From positions 36,518,001 to 36,582,000 of the forward strand of contig NC_065551.1 of assembly GCF_022605725.1 (NCBI RefSeq): a DNA stretch of 64,000 nt. The letters run 5' to 3'. A program made the translations under genes and the position numbers. This DNA is from Anthonomus grandis grandis (taxonomy: Eukaryota; Arthropoda; Insecta; Coleoptera; Curculionidae). Shown one piece after another: positions 1 through 13,300 of the stretch. Position 1 is the first letter of the stretch; the number at the start of each line of letters is the position of its first letter. Under the pieces are notes generated by a model. The model made no database searches and was not told where the DNA came from. It was given only the letters and a program-made list of their open reading frames with translations.

Positions 1-2760
1 AGACTTTTATATTATTCCAGGAGTTTTTAAAATTATTTCAAATATTCGTAATATCCCATAAAAAATTATCCTAGTATACTTCAAATGATAACAGAATGTT
101 AAAATTTTCAGTTTTATTCCAGGCATTTCAAATATCTGAAGCATAAGAAAATTATCCGAAGTGCCTGGAATAAAACCAAAAATTTCTCCAAATCCTTTTG
201 ACAAAACAAAAAATTATCTCAGATGCCTAAAATACATATAAATATTTCGAATATCTAGAATTCAAAATATCTGGAATTTTTTGTTGCTAAATTATCAGGG
301 TCTATATTATTTCAAGCAATTCTAATATTTATTTTAAATCCTTGGAATAACACAAAAATTAGCCAAAATATCTAATGGATCAAAAAAATCACCTGGGATG
401 CTAAAAATAAAATAAAAATGACAGAGCCTAAGGCATAAGGGGCACTGGAAAATAACTCCAAATGCCTGGAATAAAATGGAAAAATATCTGAAAGATGTCA
501 AACACTATTTTAAATGCCTGGAAGGAACGACTCAATTATTTCAGCCTCATATGCATACATATTTATTTTTGCTTTTATTCCAGGCATTTATTTAAACATT
601 ATTTCAAATGCCTAAAACGCATACAAATTATTTCGAAGTTCCTGGAGTAAAATAAAAAATTATTTCAAATGCAGCATTTAAAATCACATGACCACCGGTT
701 TTATTTCAGGCATTTTTAAGAATATTTCAAATGTTTGAGGTTCAGAAAAATGACTTTTCAGGCTTTTATATTATTCCAGGCAATTTTAAAATTATTTCAA
801 ATTTCAAGCAATTCTAATATTTATTTTAAATCATTAAAATAACACAAAAAATTAGCTTAAGTATCTAATGGGTCAAAAAATCACCCGAAATGCTAGGAAT
901 AAAATAAAAATGACAGAGCCTGAAATAAAATGAAAAATTACTTCAATTACCTGAGATAAAATGCAGAAGTGCTTGGAAGAAACGACTCCACCAGCAACAT
1001 TTTAGAATCATATTTCCAGGTATTTCAGGTATTATTTCAAATTCATAAGGGACACTGAAAAATTACTACAAATACCTGGAATAAAATAGAAAAATATCTG
1101 AAAGAAGTCAAACATTATTTTAAATGCCTGGAAGGAATGACTCAATAATTCCAGCCTCATATGCATACATATTTATTTTTGCTTTTATTCCAGGCATTTA
1201 TTTAAACATTATTTCAAATCCCTAAAACGCATAAAATTTATTTCGAAATTACTGGAGTAAAATAAAAAATTATTTTAAATACAGCATTTGAAATCACATG
1301 ACCGGTTTTATTTCAGGCATTTTGAAGAATATTTCAAATGCCTAAGGTTCAGAAAAATGACTTTTCAGTCTTTTATATTATTCCAGGCAATTTTAAAATT
1401 ATTTCAAATTTCAAGCAATTCTAATATTTATTTTAAATCATTGGAATAACACAAAAAATTAGCCCAAATATCTAATGGGTCAAAAAATCACCTGAGATGC
1501 TAGGAATAAAATAAAAATGAAAGAGCCTGAAATAAAATGAAAAATTACTTCAATTACCTGAGATAAAATGCAGAAGTGCTTGGAAGAAACGACTCCACCA
1601 GCAGCATTTTAGAATCATATTTCCAGATATTTCAGGCATTATTTCAAACGCATAAGGGGCACTGAAAAATTACTCCAAATGCCTGGAATAAAATGGAAAA
1701 ATATCTGAAAGAAGTCAAACATTATTTTAAATGCCTGAAAGGAACGACTCAATAATTCCAGCCTCATATGCATACATTTTTTTATTTTTGCTTTTATTCC
1801 AGGCATTTATTTAAACATTATTTCAAATGCCTAAAACGCATAAAAATTATTTCGAAGTTGCTGGAGTATTATTTCAAATGCAGTATTTAAAATCACTTGA
1901 CAAGTCTTATTTCAGGCATTTTGAAGAATATTTCAAATGCTCAAGGTTCAGAAAAATGACTACAGGTTTTTTTTTGAGACATGTTTTCTCTTATTTATAG
2001 AAAATTATTCTAAATTACTGGACAAACTGAAAAAATTACTTTATTTGCCTGGAATAACATTTAAAAAACAACTACAAATTCCAAATTCTAGGCTTTTAAA
2101 ATTAAATTCCATTTTTATTCATAGAAATTTCCAAATGTTCCTAGTTATTTCAAATATTCCTAGAATCCTACAAAAAATTATCTCAGTAGACTCAGTTGAA
2201 ATGACTTCAAATGATAACAGGATATGAAAATTTTATTTTCAGTTTTATTCCAGGCATTTCAAATGTCTGAGGCATAAGAAAATTATCCTAAATGCTTGGA
2301 ATAAAACAAAAAATTTCTCTAAAACCTTTGACAATTCAAAAGTTTATTTCAGATGCCTAGGGTAAAGTCCAGTGCAACGATATATTAGAATGGTCACACC
2401 ACTTGTCAAACAATGTAAATAGAAGGTGGATGACATTGTTTGGCAGGTGGAATGCTGGTGTTTTGACGGGTGACCATTCTAATATATCGTTGCACTGGAC
2501 TTTACATACAAATATTTCGAATATTTAAAATTTCAAATAATATTATTTTTGTATTATTTCAGGCAATTTTTAAATTGATTTCAAGTCATTGGAATAGCAC
2601 GAACACTTAGCCCAAAAACTCACCTGAAATGCTAGGAACGAAAGAAAAATGACAGAGCCTGGAATAAAATGAAAAATCATTTCAAATGCCTGTGATAAAA
2701 TTTAAAATTTATTCCAGGCATTTACCGTTAAATGCCTTTTTAATCTTATTTTGCCAAAAC
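1..2760. repeat. Imperfect tandem/dispersed repeat field (~610-bp units)
   Basis: The block is built from variants of a short inverted pair, TTATTCCAGGCATTT and AAATGCCTGGAATAA. A longer unit recurs: the landmark CAGCCTCATATGCATACAT lies at about 542, 1152 and 1758, giving a period of 607-610 bases. The first unit lacks about 117 bases present in the next two. A second pair of blocks, roughly 40-260 and 2140-2520, are also copies of each other. There is no long open frame and no coding signal; short frames here are chance. The same CCAGGCATTT wording reappears at 19380 and 31000-32570. Confidence 0.8.
2365..2502. mobile_element. 138-bp MITE with TA target duplication
   Basis: The ends are 33-bp inverted repeats (2365-2397 and 2470-2502) beginning AAGTCCAGTGCAACG and ending in the complement. 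TA dinucleotides flank both ends (2363-2364, 2503-2504). An empty copy of the same target exists at about 221-250, where GATGCCTAAAA-TA-CATA is uninterrupted, which fixes the boundaries and the TA duplication. The interior is itself partly palindromic (CAAACAATGT and ACATTGTTTG), so the whole element folds as a hairpin. The terminal 27 bases resemble the TIRs of the transposon at 53111-56994, so that family probably mobilised it. Confidence 0.9.
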
Positions 2761-4326
2761 GTTTTACTCCCTTTAAATGAATCTCAACATTAAGATTATT
2801 CTATTGGGCTTAAAATTATGAAATTGGTAAATGCTATTAAATTTTAACGAAAATATAATGGTGTATAGGAATTTAAATCAAACGAAAGTATAATGTAATA
2901 CATCTGTATTCAACACGTTTCTGCTTAAGACTAAAATTACAAACTCACATCAAAAGCCTTTTTGCTTGATTTAAAAATGTCAAATAAATCAAATATGTTT
3001 GTATAACTGAACCATTTTCTTGACAAACTAAAAAAAAGTGTCTTTTAGAGTACTTAAGTTTATTGCCACTTTTGCCTTTCTATTACTTTCTATGAACCCT
3101 ATGTCTAATTTATGTTTGCGGGTTTTATTTTCCTTTCGGAACCTGGTTTATTGGTTTTTGTACTAATATAAAAGAATATTAATTCCAACAAATGCACCTG
3201 ATACATTCCGCCATTTAATTCGGTACACAAAAAAAAATTTGGCAAATTACAACAAAAAAGATTCAATGACAGGATTTTATCATATTCAGTGATAAAGAAG
3301 ATTCGTTGACGAAAGAAATCCAGATAAAAATGCTCTCCACTTCACTCTCATTATAGGAATCTTAAAATTTGAAACACGATTAGCGAATCACTTATCGTGA
3401 ATATAATAAAGGCTTTTAATATAGTGGTAAAACTGTTTTGTAATTTGACGTTAATCTCTAATTGAAATCAGGGTCTTGATCGAGACCAAAACAATGGAAC
3501 GGCGCCGCGCTGGTGAGTACCACCGACCTTAAATCCGCAGGAATCTGCCATCGAAAATTCTGAGATCGGCCGCAGGATGGCGACACCCCGCGCCATTTCC
3601 TGCCGATATTTTAGGAATTCAATTATTAATAGAAACACACACACTTCGGAATCGAAAAGTAAATTTAGACGAGGCGGCCGCGGAATGATCCCGTTTGGTA
3701 TGTTGTACATACGCGGTGTTGTAGTAGCGAGAATGTGATTTTATTATTGTAAATTCGATCATTGAAAACGCGAGTGCCGTCCAACAAATTTTTAGGTAAA
3801 AAAATTCTTGTTTCCACTTTGGTTTGGGTTCTTACCGTGGCCCGGTACATTCTCGAAAAGGTACTACTATAGCCGACGTGCTCTGTTGTTTTGTTTTTGT
3901 TCTGTGTTGCATCTCTTTCTGTTTTTCTTTTCAGTTATGTACAATATAATATATTTTATAATTTGCGCTATGCTATGCGAATGACGTCAATGCCGTTCAT
4001 TGTTGTTGATACGGCGTGTAATTTTTCATTTGTATTACTGTTGCCAATTATCTCTTAAGGGTTTTTAATTAGGATCGTTAATATAGTGTTATGGTCGGAT
4101 TAGTTTTTATTAAGCTTATATAGCTCTAACCCCATAATGTGTATGAGATAATGCGCCTTTTTTTTGCTATATTTAATTGTTTTGACGTATTTGCCTGTAG
4201 AACAAAAGTGATACCTACTTACCTATTTGAAATTTGATTGTTATTTTACCCTATAAGGGGTAAAGACTTACTGCTATGAGTTTAATAACGCACTAAAATC
4301 AAACTTCTAACTGTTAAATTAACACG
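2761..4326. other. Unique AT-rich DNA with a GC-richer island
   Basis: Mostly AT-rich unique sequence without a recognisable gene. At about 3475-3720 the base composition rises and CpG becomes frequent. Within it, ATGGAACGGCGCC at 3494 runs for six codons into CTGGTGAGTA, which looks like a splice donor (exon end about 3512). This could be a first exon or promoter island on the plus strand, but nothing downstream confirms it. TGACGTCA, a CREB/AP-1-type palindrome, lies near 3983. Short minus-strand frames across the island resemble no family I know. Confidence 0.3.
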
Positions 4327-7300
4327 AAAGTTGAGAGAAATAATTTTTTTAGTGAAAAGGTGATTTTTTTATTAAGAGTCTTACTAACATGTCCATAACT
4401 CATGAAATAGGGAAGTTACACTTTTGAAAATTTGTGTACAAATTGTTCAATTAAAATGATTAGACACCTATTTCAGCGTTTTTTGAAAAATATCCAGGAA
4501 GTTGAGAAAATAATTTTTTTTAATGAAAAGGTGATTTTTTTATTAAGAGTCTTACTGACATGTCCATAACTCAAAAAATAGAAAAGTTACACTTTTGAAA
4601 ATTTGTGTACAAATTGTTCAATTAAAATGATTAGACACCTATTTCAGCGTTTTTTGAAAAATATCCAGGAAGTTAAGAAAAATATTTTTTTTAATGAAAA
4701 GGTGATTTTTTTATTAAGAGTCTTACTGACATGTTCATAACTCAAAAAATAGGAAAGTTACACTTTTGAAAATTTGTGTGCAAATTGCTCAATTAATATG
4801 ATTAGACACCTATTTCAGCGTTTTTTGAAAAATATCCAGGAAGTTGAGAAAAATATTTTTTTTAATGAAAAGGTGATTTTTTTATTAAGAGTCTTACTGA
4901 CATGTTCATAACTCAAAAAATAGAAAAGTTACACTTTTGAAAATTTGTGTGCAAATTGCTCAATTAATATGATTAGACACCTATTTCAGCGTTTTTTGAA
5001 AAATATCCAGGAAGTTGAGAAAAATATTTTTTTTAGTGAAAAGGTGATTTTTTTATTAAGAGTCTTACTAACATGTCCATAACTCATGAAATAGGGAAGT
5101 TACACTTTTGAAAATTTGTGTACAAATTGTTCAATTAAAATGATTAGACACCTATTTCAGCGTTTTTTGAAAAATATCCAGGAAGTTAAGAAAAATATTT
5201 TTTTTAATGAAAAGGTGATTTTTTTATTAAGAGTCTTACTGACATGTTCATAACTCAAAAAATAGAAAAGTTACACTTTTGAAAATTTGTGTGCAAATTG
5301 CTCAATTAATATGATTAGACACCTATTTCAGCGTTTTTTGAAAAATATCCAGGAAGTTGAGAAAAATATTTTTTTTAGTGAAAAGGTGATTTTTTTATTA
5401 AGAGTCTTACTAACATGTCCATAACTCATGAAATAGGGAAGTTACACTTTTGAAAATTTGTGTACAAATTGTTCAATTAAAATGATTAGACACCTATTTC
5501 AGCGTTTTTTGAAAAATATCCAGGAAGTTAAGAAAAATATTTTTTTTAATGAAAAGGTGATTTTTTTATTAAGAGTCTTACTAACATGTCCATAACTCAT
5601 GAAATAGGGAAGTTACACTTTTGAAAATTTGTGTACAAATTGTTCAATTAAAATGATTAGACACCTATTTCAGCGTTTTTTGAAAAATATCCAGGAAGTT
5701 AAGAAAAATATTTTTTTTAATGAAAAGGTGATTTTTTTATTAAGAGTCTTACTGACATGTTCATAACTCAAAAAATAGAAAAGTTACACTTTTGAAAATT
5801 TGTGTGCAAATTGCTCAATTAATATGATTAGACACCTATTTCAGCGTTTTTTGAAAAATATCCAGGAAGTTGAGAAAAATATTTTTTTTAGTGAAAAGGT
5901 GATTTTTTTATTAAGAGTCTTACTAACATGTCCATAACTCATGAAATAGGGAAGTTACACTTTTGAAAATTTGTGTACAAATTGTTCAATTAAAATGATT
6001 AGACACCTATTTCAGCGTTTTTTGAAAAATATCCAGGAAGTTAAGAAAAATATTTTTTTTAATGAAAAGGTGATTTTTTTATTAAGAGTCTTACTAACAT
6101 GTCCATAACTCATGAAATAGGGAAGTTACACTTTTGAAAATTTGTGTACAAATTGTTCAATTAAAATGATTAGACACCTATTTCAGCGTTTTTTGAAAAA
6201 TATCCAGGAAGTTAAGAAAAATATTTTTTTTAATGAAAAGGTGATTTTTTTATTAAGAGTCTTACTGACATGTTCATAACTCAAAAAATAGAAAAGTTAC
6301 ACTTTTGAAAATTTGTGTGCAAATTGCTCAATTAATATGATTAGACACCTATTTCAGCGTTTTTTGAAAAATATCCAGGAAGTTGAGAAAAATATTTTTT
6401 TTAGTGAAAAGGTGATTTTTTTATTAAGAGTCTTACTGACATGTTCATAACTCAAAAAATAGGAAAGTTACACTTTTGAAAATTTGTGTGCAAATTGCTC
6501 AATTAATATGATTAGACACCTATTTCAGCGTTTTTTGAAAAATATCCAGGAAGTTGAGAAAAATATTTTTTTTAATGAAAAGGTGATTTTTTTATTAAGA
6601 GTCTTACTGACATGTTCATAACTCAAAAAATAGAAAAGTTACACTTTTGAAAATTTGTGTGCAAATTGCTCAATTAATATGATTAGACACCTATTTCAGC
6701 GTTTTTTGAAAAATATCCAGGAAGTTGAGAAAAATATTTTTTTTAATGAAAAGGTGATTTTTTTATTAAGAGTCTTACTGACATGTTCATAACTCAAAAA
6801 ATAGGAAAGTTACACTTTTGAAAATTTGTGTGCAAATTGCTCAATTAATATGATTAGACACCTATTTCAGCGTTTTTTGAAAAATATCCAGGAAGTTGAG
6901 AAAAATATTTTTTTTAGTGAAAAGGTGATTTTTTTATTAAGAGTCTTACTAACATGTCCATAACTCATGAAATAGGGAAGTTACACTTTTGAAAATTTGT
7001 GTACAAATTGTTCAATTAAAATGATTAGACACCTATTTCAGCGTTTTTTGAAAAATATCCAGGAAGTTAAGAAAAATATTTTTTTTAATGAAAAGGTGAT
7101 TTTTTTATTAAGAGTCTTACTAACATGTCCATAACTCATGAAATAGGGAAGTTACACTTTTGAAAATTTGTGTACAAATTGTTCAATTAAAATGATTAGA
7201 CACCTATTTCAGCGTTTTTTGAAAAATATCCAGGAAGTTAAGAAAAATATTTTTTTTAATGAAAAGGTGATTTTTTTATTAAGAGTCTTACTGACATGTT

Positions 7301-10300
7301 CATAACTCAAAAAATAGAAAAGTTACACTTTTGAAAATTTGTGTGCAAATTGCTCAATTAATATGATTAGACACCTATTTCAGCGTTTTTTGAAAAATAT
7401 CCAGGAAGTTGAGAAAAATATTTTTTTTAGTGAAAAGGTGATTTTTTTATTAAGAGTCTTACTGACATGTTCATAACTCAAAAAATAGGAAAGTTACACT
7501 TTTGAAAATTTGTGTGCAAATTGCTCAATTAATATGATTAGACACCTATTTCAGCGTTTTTTGAAAAATATCCAGGAAGTTGAGAAAAATATTTTTTTTA
7601 ATGAAAAGGTGATTTTTTTATTAAGAGTCTTACTGACATGTTCATAACTCAAAAAATAGAAAAGTTACACTTTTGAAAATTTGTGTGCAAATTGCTCAAT
7701 TAATATGATTAGACACCTATTTCAGCGTTTTTTGAAAAATATCCAGGAAGTTGAGAAAAATATTTTTTTTAATGAAAAGGTGATTTTTTTATTAAGAGTC
7801 TTACTGACATGTTCATAACTCAAAAAATAGGAAAGTTACACTTTTGAAAATTTGTGTGCAAATTGCTCAATTAATATGATTAGACACCTATTTCAGCGTT
7901 TTTTGAAAAATATCCAGGAAGTTGAGAAAAATATTTTTTTTAGTGAAAAGGTGATTTTTTTATTAAGAGTCTTACTGACATGTTCATAACTCAAAAAATA
8001 GGAAAGTTACACTTTTGAAAATTTGTGTGCAAATTGCTCAATTAATATGATTAGACACCTATTTCAGCGTTTTTTGAAAAATATCCAGGAAGTTGAGAAA
8101 AATATTTTTTTTAATGAAAAGGTGATTTTTTTATTAAGAGTCTTACTGACATGTTCATAACTCAAAAAATAGGAAAGTTACACTTTTGAAAATTTGTGTG
8201 CAAATTGCTCAATTAATATGATTAGACACCTATTTCAGCGTTTTTTGAAAAATATCCAGGAAGTTAAGAAAAATATTTTTTTTAATGAAAAGGTGATTTT
8301 TTTATTAAGAGTCTTACTAACATGTCCATAACTCATGAAATAGGGAAGTTACACTTTTGAAAATTTGTGTACAAATTGTTCAATTAAAATGATTAGACAC
8401 CTATTTCAGCGTTTTTTGAAAAATATCCAGGAAGTTAAGAAAAATATTTTTTTTAATGAAAAGGTGATTTTTTTATTAAGAGTCTTACTAACATGTCCAT
8501 AACTCATGAAATAGGGAAGTTACACTTTTGAAAATTTGTGTACAAATTGTTCAATTAAAATGATTAGACACCTATTTCAGCGTTTTTTGAAAAATATCCA
8601 GGAAGTTAAGAAAAATATTTTTTTTAATGAAAAGGTGATTTTTTTATTAAGAGTCTTACTGACATGTTCATAACTCAAAAAATAGAAAAGTTACACTTTT
8701 GAAAATTTGTGTGCAAATTGCTCAATTAATATGATTAGACACCTATTTCAGCGTTTTTTGAAAAATATCCAGGAAGTTGAGAAAAATATTTTTTTTAGTG
8801 AAAAGGTGATTTTTTTATTAAGAGTCTTACTGACATGTTCATAACTCAAAAAATAGGAAAGTTACACTTTTGAAAATTTGTGTGCAAATTGCTCAATTAA
8901 TATGATTAGACACCTATTTCAGCGTTTTTTGAAAAATATCCAGGAAGTTGAGAAAAATATTTTTTTTAATGAAAAGGTGATTTTTTTATTAAGAGTCTTA
9001 CTGACATGTTCATAACTCAAAAAATAGAAAAGTTACACTTTTGAAAATTTGTGTGCAAATTGCTCAATTAATATGATTAGACACCTATTTCAGCGTTTTT
9101 TGAAAAATATCCAGGAAGTTGAGAAAAATATTTTTTTTAATGAAAAGGTGATTTTTTTATTAAGAGTCTTACTGACATGTTCATAACTCAAAAAATAGGA
9201 AAGTTACACTTTTGAAAATTTGTGTGCAAATTGCTCAATTAATATGATTAGACACCTATTTCAGCGTTTTTTGAAAAATATCCAGGAAGTTGAGAAAAAT
9301 ATTTTTTTTAGTGAAAAGGTGATTTTTTTATTAAGAGTCTTACTGACATGTTCATAACTCAAAAAATAGGAAAGTTACACTTTTGAAAATTTGTGTGCAA
9401 ATTGCTCAATTAATATGATTAGACACCTATTTCAGCGTTTTTTGAAAAATATCCAGGAAGTTGAGAAAAATATTTTTTTTAATGAAAAGGTGATTTTTTT
9501 ATTAAGAGTCTTACTGACATGTTCATAACTCAAAAAATAGGAAAGTTACACTTTTGAAAATTTGTGTGCAAATTGCTCAATTAATATGATTAGACACCTA
9601 TTTCAGCGTTTTTTGAAAAATATCCAGGAAGTTAAGAAAAATATTTTTTTTAATGAAAAGGTGATTTTTTTATTAAGAGTCTTACTAACATGTCCATAAC
9701 TCATGAAATAGGGAAGTTACACTTTTGAAAATTTGTGTACAAATTGTTCAATTAAAATGATTAGACACCTATTTCAGCGTTTTTTGAAAAATATCCAGGA
9801 AGTTAAGAAAAATATTTTTTTTAATGAAAAGGTGATTTTTTTATTAAGAGTCTTACTGACATGTTCATAACTCAAAAAATAGAAAAGTTACACTTTTGAA
9901 AATTTGTGTGCAAATTGCTCAATTAATATGATTAGACACCTATTTCAGCGTTTTTTGAAAAATATCCAGGAAGTTGAGAAAAATATTTTTTTTAGTGAAA
10001 AGGTGATTTTTTTATTAAGAGTCTTACTGACATGTTCATAACTCAAAAAATAGGAAAGTTACACTTTTGAAAATTTGTGTGCAAATTGCTCAATTAATAT
10101 GATTAGACACCTATTTCAGCGTTTTTTGAAAAATATCCAGGAAGTTGAGAAAAATATTTTTTTTAATGAAAAGGTGATTTTTTTATTAAGAGTCTTACTG
10201 ACATGTTCATAACTCAAAAAATAGAAAAGTTACACTTTTGAAAATTTGTGTGCAAATTGCTCAATTAATATGATTAGACACCTATTTCAGCGTTTTTTGA

Positions 10301-13300
10301 AAAATATCCAGGAAGTTGAGAAAAATATTTTTTTTAATGAAAAGGTGATTTTTTTATTAAGAGTCTTACTGACATGTTCATAACTCAAAAAATAGGAAAG
10401 TTACACTTTTGAAAATTTGTGTGCAAATTGCTCAATTAATATGATTAGACACCTATTTCAGCGTTTTTTGAAAAATATCCAGGAAGTTGAGAAAAATATT
10501 TTTTTTAGTGAAAAGGTGATTTTTTTATTAAGAGTCTTACTAACATGTCCATAACTCATGAAATAGGGAAGTTACACTTTTGAAAATTTGTGTGCAAATT
10601 GTTCAATTAAAATGATTAGACACCTATTTCAGCGTTTTTTGAAAAATATCCAGGAAGTTGAGAAAAATATTTTTTTTAGTGAAAAGGTGATTTTTTATTA
10701 AGAGTCTTACTAACATGTCCATAACTCATGAAATAGGGAAGTTACACTTTTGAAAATTTGTGTACAAATTGTTCAATTAAAATGATTAGACACCTATTTC
10801 AGCGTTTTTTGAAAAATATCCAGGAAGTTGAGAAAAATATTTTTTTTAGTGAAAAGGTGATTTTTTTATTAAGAGTCTTACTAACATGTCCATAACTCAT
10901 GAAATAGGGAAGTTACACTTTTGAAAATTTGTGTACAAATTGTTCAATTAAAATGATTAGACACCTATTTCAGCGTTTTTTGAAAAATATCCAGGAAGTT
11001 GAGAAAATAATTTTTTTTAATGAAAAGGTGATTTTTTTATTAAGAGTCTTACTGACATGTCCATAACTCAAAAAATAGGAAAGTTACACTTTTGAAAATT
11101 TGTGTGCAAATTGCTCAATTAATATGATTAGACACCTATTTCAGCGTTTTTTGAAAAATATCCAGGAAGTTGAGAAAAATATTTTTTTTAATGAAAAGGT
11201 GATTTTTTTATTAAGAGTCTTACTGACATGTTCATAACTCAAAAAATAGAAAAGTTACACTTTTGAAAATTTGTGTGCAAATTGCTCAATTAATATGATT
11301 AGACACCTATTTCAGCGTTTTTTGAAAAATATCCAGGAAGTTGAGAAAAATATTTTTTTTAGTGAAAAGGTGATTTTTTTATTAAGAGTCTTACTAACAT
11401 GTCCATAACTCATGAAATAGGGAAGTTACACTTTTGAAAATTTGTGTACAAATTGTTCAATTAAAATGATTAGACACCTATTTCAGCGTTTTTTGAAAAA
11501 TATCCAGGAAGTTGAGAAAATAATTTTTTTTAATGAAAAGGTGATTTTTTTATTAAGAGTCTTACTGACATGTCCATAACTCAAAAAATAGGAAAGTTAC
11601 ACTTTTGAAAATTTGTGTGCAAATTGCTCAATTAATATGATTAGACACCTATTTCAGCGTTTTTTGAAAAATATCCAGGAAGTTGAGAAAAATATTTTTT
11701 TTAATGAAAAGGTGATTTTTTTATTAAGAGTCTTACTGACATGTTCATAACTCAAAAAATAGAAAAGTTACACTTTTGAAAATTTGTGTGCAAATTGCTC
11801 AATTAATATGATTAGACACCTATTTCAGCGTTTTTTGAAAAATATCCAGGAAGTTGAGAAAAATATTTTTTTTAGTGAAAAGGTGATTTTTTTATTAAGA
11901 GTCTTACTAACATGTCCATAACTCATGAAATAGGGAAGTTACACTTTTGAAAATTTGTGTACAAATTGTTCAATTAAAATGATTAGACACCTATTTCAGC
12001 GTTTTTTGAAAAATATCCAGGAAGTTGAGAAAAATATTTTTTTTAGTGAAAAGGTGATTTTTTTATTAAGAGTCTTACTAACATGTCCATAACTCATGAA
12101 ATAGGGAAGTTACACTTTTGAAAATTTGTGTACAAATTGTTCAATTAAAATGATTAGACACCTATTTCAGCGTTTTTTGAAAAATATCCAGGAAGTTGAG
12201 AAAAATATTTTTTTTAATGAAAAGGTGATTTTTTTATTAAGAGTCTTACTGACATGTTCATAACTCAAAAAATAGAAAAGTTACACTTTTGAAAATTTGT
12301 GTGCAAATTGCTCAATTAATATGATTAGACACCTATTTCAGCGTTTTTTGAAAAATATCCAGGAAGTTGAGAAAAATATTTTTTTTAATGAAAAGGTGAT
12401 TTTTTTATTAAGAGTCTTACTGACATGTTCATAACTCAAAAAATAGAAAAGTTACACTTTTGAAAATTTGTGTGCAAATTGCTCAATTAATATGATTAGA
12501 CACCTATTTCAGCGTTTTTTGAAAAATATCCAGGAAGTTGAGAAAAATATTTTTTTTAGTGAAAAGGTGATTTTTTTATTAAGAGTCTTACTGACATGTT
12601 CATAACTCAAAAAATAGGAAAGTTACACTTTTGAAAATTTGTGTGCAAATTGCTCAATTAAAATGGTTAGACACCTATTTCAGCGTTTTTTGAAAAATAT
12701 CCAGGAAGTTAAGAAAAATATTTTTTTTAATGAAAAGGTGATTTTTTTATTAAGAGTCTTACTAACATGTCCATAACTCATGAAATAGGGAAGTTACACT
12801 TTTGAAAATTTGTGTACAAATTGTTCAATTAAAATGATTAGACACCTATTTCAGCGTTTTTTGAAAAATATCCAGGAAGTTGAGAAAAATATTTTTTTTA
12901 ATGAAAAGGTGATTTTTTTATTAAGAGTCTTACTAACATGTCCATAACTCATGAAATAGGGAAGTTACACTTTTGAAAATTTGTGTACAAATTGTTCAAT
13001 TAAAATGATTAGACACCTATTTCAGCGTTTTTTGAAAAATATCCAGGAAGTTGAGAAAAATATTTTTTTTAATGAAAAGGTGATTTTTTTATTAAGAGTC
13101 TTACTGACATGTTCATAACTCAAAAAATAGAAAAGTTACACTTTTGAAAATTTGTGTGCAAATTGCTCAATTAATATGATTAGACACCTATTTCAGCGTT
13201 TTTTGAAAAATATCCAGGAAGTTGAGAAAAATATTTTTTTTAATGAAAAGGTGATTTTTTTATTAAGAGTCTTACTGACATGTTCATAACTCAAAAAATA

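Noticed and set aside
3468..3850. Minus-strand frames of 80 and 61 codons
   Set aside because: No domain, no signal of splicing or translation start on that strand, and they overlap each other in different frames.
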